From Spartobacteria bacterium (GTDB lineage Bacteria; Verrucomicrobiota; Verrucomicrobiia; Chthoniobacterales; UBA10450): 8,649 nt of DNA. Under the pieces are notes generated by a model. It had not been told where the DNA came from. It did not search any database and worked only from the letters and a program-made list of their open reading frames with translations. The stretch lies in contig DMCG01000260.1 of the NCBI GenBank assembly GCA_003445855.1, positions 1,056 through 9,704 on the forward strand, written 5' to 3'. Positions 6,801 through 8,649 of this stretch are shown here, one piece after another. Numbering within the stretch: position 1 is the first letter of the stretch; the number at the start of each line of letters is the position of its first letter. The position numbers were made by a program, and so were the translations under genes.

Positions 6801-7295
6801 ATGAAAGAATTTGACGACAACGAAATTGCAACGCTGCTTCGGCTGAAACGGCACGAACAGCCGCCGCCCGGTTACTTCGAGAATTTCTTGCACGAATTTC
6901 ATCGCCGCCAGCGCGATGAACTGCTCCGTGAGCCGCTCTGGCGCATCTGCCTGGAGCGCATCCATGACTTCTTGTTCCGACTGAATGTCCCTTCCCTGAC
7001 CTCCTATCCTGCTGCGGTCGCGGCGGTCCTGGTCTGCGCCGCGGTCATATCGCTTAAGATTTATCAGGGGCCGGAGACGACTGTCGCGGTCCAAAGTCGG
7101 CCGGCGTTATCCGCGACTGCGAATGCAGAAGGACAATGGACGTTGTCATCCCCGGTGGCCACGCGCGTCTTCAGCACGCAGCCGCTTCGCAATTCAAGTG
7201 AAAGCGCACACACTCACTCCCGCGGTAGCGGGACGCCGCCGCGCTACGTGCTCGACAGCGTTCCCGTGAGTTATGAGGCGACTTTCAAATTTTAG
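6801..7295 (+). CDS. Small single-pass membrane protein, possible anti-sigma factor
   Basis: I do not recognise a named family. The 164-residue protein has a charged N-terminal part of about 69 residues, including HEQPPPGYFENFLHEFHRRQ, and then one hydrophobic segment at about 70-88 (PAAVAAVLVCAAVISLKIY). The C-terminal part is about 75 residues, rich in Ser, Thr, Ala and Pro, and low in predicted structure. This layout (cytoplasmic helical head, one membrane span, external tail) is what a membrane anti-sigma factor looks like, and it directly follows the ECF sigma gene with a 12-base gap. The head lacks the His-x3-Cys-x2-Cys motif of zinc-binding anti-sigma domains, so the role is inferred from position only. 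Its last 23 bases overlap the next gene, suggesting translational coupling. Confidence 0.8.
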   Translation: MKEFDDNEIATLLRLKRHEQPPPGYFENFLHEFHRRQRDELLREPLWRICLERIHDFLFRLNVPSLTSYPAAVAAVLVCAAVISLKIYQGPETTVAVQSRPALSATANAEGQWTLSSPVATRVFSTQPLRNSSESAHTHSRGSGTPPRYVLDSVPVSYEATFKF

Positions 7296-8358
7296 TCGCG
7301 CACCGGAATTTCTTTTCCGGTTTCACTTCGCGTCAATCTCCGGACTCGTCCTCGCGCTGACTTTCCTCGCGACGCCCGCTCTTCTTCGGGCTCAAGAACA
7401 ATCCGCTGCGACCATCAGCCGCCAGGTCAAGGACGTGTTTGAGCGTGTCGGCAAGGCAGTCGTGAAGATTCACGGCGTCGATGAGCACAGCGAAATTTTC
7501 GGCACCGGATTTTTTGTCGATCCAACCGGAACGCTTTACACGTCCTACACCGTGGGCGGTGAAGCGGAAAATTTCACGGTTGAGTTTGAGGGAAAAAAAT
7601 ATCCGGCGCGCCAGATTCTGGCGGATATCCGCAGCGGCTTGGCAATGTTAAAAGTAGATCTGGCGACGCCCGCGTTGCCGATTGGAAAATCCGAACAACT
7701 CGAAGTCGCGACACCGGTCGTCACCATCGGTTACCCACTCGATCTGCCTAAGACGCCCAGTTTCGGCATGATCGCTGGATTTGATCGAAAATATCTGGGG
7801 CGGTATTTTTCGACGACGCACTTGCGCGTCAATCTGCCGACCCAGCGCGGAGAAGCCGGCTCTCCGCTCTTGAACTTGCAGGGCGAGGTCATCGGCATCC
7901 TGGTTAGCAGCCTCGAAAACAATTCCGCTTGTTACGCATTGCCGATCGACGCGGCGGAAAAAATCCGGGCCGATTTCGTCCGTTTCGGCGAGGCGCGCCA
8001 TGGCTGGATTGGCATCAATGTTTCCGAAGCGCAGGCCCCGGTGGAAGGCTCGCGCGCGGAAATGACCAAGATTATGGAAGGCACGCCGGCCGCGGACTCT
8101 GGCATCAAAGCCGGTGACATTCTGTTGCAAGTGGGACGGAAAAAAGTGCGCGAACCCGAGGATGTGCTCGACGCTTCGTTTTTCATTACCGCCGGCGACA
8201 CCGTCCCCATCACAGTGATGCGTGGGAACGAGAAGTTGACCTTTAACGTCCAGGCCGATTTTCATCCGGCCAGTCAGCATCCGCCGTTAATTGCTGCGCC
8301 GGCGATGAATCAAGCGATTCCGCTCAAACTCGATTCCCAGGTGCAACGCAGGCCGTAG
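7273..8358 (+). CDS. Secreted HtrA/DegP-like protein with PDZ domain, apparently catalytically dead
   Basis: This 361-residue protein has a basic N-terminus and hydrophobic core (about 22-38) ending in ALLRA, so a signal peptide cleaved after Ala40 is likely; it should act in the periplasm. Residues about 48-235 follow the trypsin-like HtrA fold: FGTGFFVDPTG, then LYTSYTVGG where active members have T-N-A-H-V-V, DIRSGLAMLKVD where they have S-D-L-A-L-L-K, and GEAGSPLLNLQGEVIGI where they have G-N/D-S-G-G/S-P. By this alignment the triad is Thr93, Gly122 and Ala195, so no catalytic residue remains. A single PDZ domain follows at about 243-335 (GWIGI binding-loop region, then GTPAADSGIKAGDILLQVG). 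The last 25 residues are Pro- and Ala-rich. The gene overlaps the preceding membrane protein gene by 23 bases in another frame. It probably binds misfolded peptides or partner proteins without cleaving them. The fold call is firm; loss of activity is by eye. Confidence 0.88.
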   Translation: MRRLSNFSRAPEFLFRFHFASISGLVLALTFLATPALLRAQEQSAATISRQVKDVFERVGKAVVKIHGVDEHSEIFGTGFFVDPTGTLYTSYTVGGEAENFTVEFEGKKYPARQILADIRSGLAMLKVDLATPALPIGKSEQLEVATPVVTIGYPLDLPKTPSFGMIAGFDRKYLGRYFSTTHLRVNLPTQRGEAGSPLLNLQGEVIGILVSSLENNSACYALPIDAAEKIRADFVRFGEARHGWIGINVSEAQAPVEGSRAEMTKIMEGTPAADSGIKAGDILLQVGRKKVREPEDVLDASFFITAGDTVPITVMRGNEKLTFNVQADFHPASQHPPLIAAPAMNQAIPLKLDSQVQRRP

Positions 8359-8376
8359 CCGCACGCCGCAGTGCGC

Positions 8377-8649
8377 TCAACGCGCCAGCATTTTCCGAAA
8401 CGCCGCTTCATCGAGAACGCGAACGCCCAGTTGTTTCGCCTTCGCAAGCTTGCTGCCTGGCTCTTCGCCCGCGAGCACGTAACTCGTTTTTTTGCTCACA
8501 CTCGTGCTCACTTTGCCGCCGCGCTGGATAATCACCTCCGCGATTCCATCGCGCGGTTCGCTCAACGTTCCCGTCAGCACCCATGTCGATCCTGCAAACG
8601 GCGAATCGGTCCTTTGCGCGCGCCGCGGTTCGATTTGCGGACGCACGCC
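8377..8649 (-). CDS. ligA: NAD-dependent DNA ligase LigA, C-terminal BRCT domain (partial)
   Basis: LigA seals nicks in duplex DNA using NAD+ during replication and repair. Only the last 90 or so residues are in the window; the frame is open to the right edge, so the GTG at 8644-8646 is not a real start. The visible part is a short linker followed by a BRCT domain: [19 protein letters not shown], then the Gly-Gly turn [20 protein letters not shown], then [20 protein letters not shown] and DEAAFRKML. The order TGTL, RGGK, KT.YVLAGE.PGSKL.KA..LGV is typical of the LigA C-terminus. It is convergent with the HtrA-like gene, with 18 bases between the two stop codons. A different BRCT protein is possible but less likely. 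Confidence 0.9.
   Translation of the reverse strand, partial: GVRPQIEPRRAQRTDSPFAGSTWVLTGTLSEPRDGIAEVIIQRGGKVSTSVSKKTSYVLAGEEPGSKLAKAKQLGVRVLDEAAFRKMLAR

Noticed and set aside
6009..7094. Open frame of 361 codons on the minus strand
   Set aside because: It lies antisense to the sigma factor and the membrane protein genes, both well supported on the plus strand. Its translation is rich in Arg and Gln with no recognisable motif, as expected from the complement of G+C-rich codons.
7273..8358. HtrA-like gene as a decaying pseudogene
   Set aside because: The frame is intact with a good signal peptide and PDZ domain, and the substitutions hit the triad selectively, which fits a functional non-catalytic protein better than decay.
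8359..8376. Possible bidirectional terminator between the convergent HtrA-like and ligA genes
   Set aside because: GCAC and GTGC can pair over only four bases and no T run follows on either strand.

Overview
The window is G+C-rich, densely coded bacterial DNA with no rRNA, tRNA, CRISPR array, transposase or phage gene that I can see. Gene content and protein style (a very large ABCG-type transporter with added N-terminal domains, a YugP-type membrane zinc peptidase, an ECF sigma operon, and GTCAT-ended dispersed inverted repeats between genes) suggest a soil-type bacterium of the PVC group, most likely Verrucomicrobiota. That placement is an inference from memory of such proteins, not a computed result.

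Layout, left to right. Positions 3-107 hold the last 34 codons of an unidentified plus-strand gene. A possible promoter then precedes a 1202-residue ABC transporter half-transporter (172-3780), which joins TerB-like and FHA-like N-terminal regions to an ABCG-like ATPase and a six-helix permease. A gap with an inverted repeat leads to an M24 metallopeptidase of the Xaa-Pro aminopeptidase type (about 3973-5106). A second gap (5107-5385) carries another repeat of the same family and a possible remnant of a third. Then come a YugP-type membrane zinc metallopeptidase (5386-6081) and a compact three-gene cluster: an ECF sigma factor (about 6192-6788), a small single-pass membrane protein (6801-7295) and a secreted HtrA/DegP-like protein with a PDZ domain (7273-8358). 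The right edge holds the C-terminal BRCT domain of a convergent NAD-dependent DNA ligase (8377-8649, minus strand), cut by the window end.

The most interesting unit is the cluster at 6192-8358. Its order (sigma factor, single-pass membrane protein, HtrA-fold periplasmic protein) resembles an RpoE/RseA/DegS envelope-stress circuit. However, the HtrA-like protein appears to have lost all three catalytic residues (His to Thr93, Asp to Gly122, Ser to Ala195) while keeping the fold and the PDZ domain. It may therefore be a sensor or binding protein, not a protease. The membrane protein has no visible zinc-type anti-sigma motif. A second point of interest is the domain architecture of the ABC transporter. 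A third is the pair of intergenic inverted repeats flanking the M24 peptidase gene, which share an identical 27-base arm in opposite orientation.
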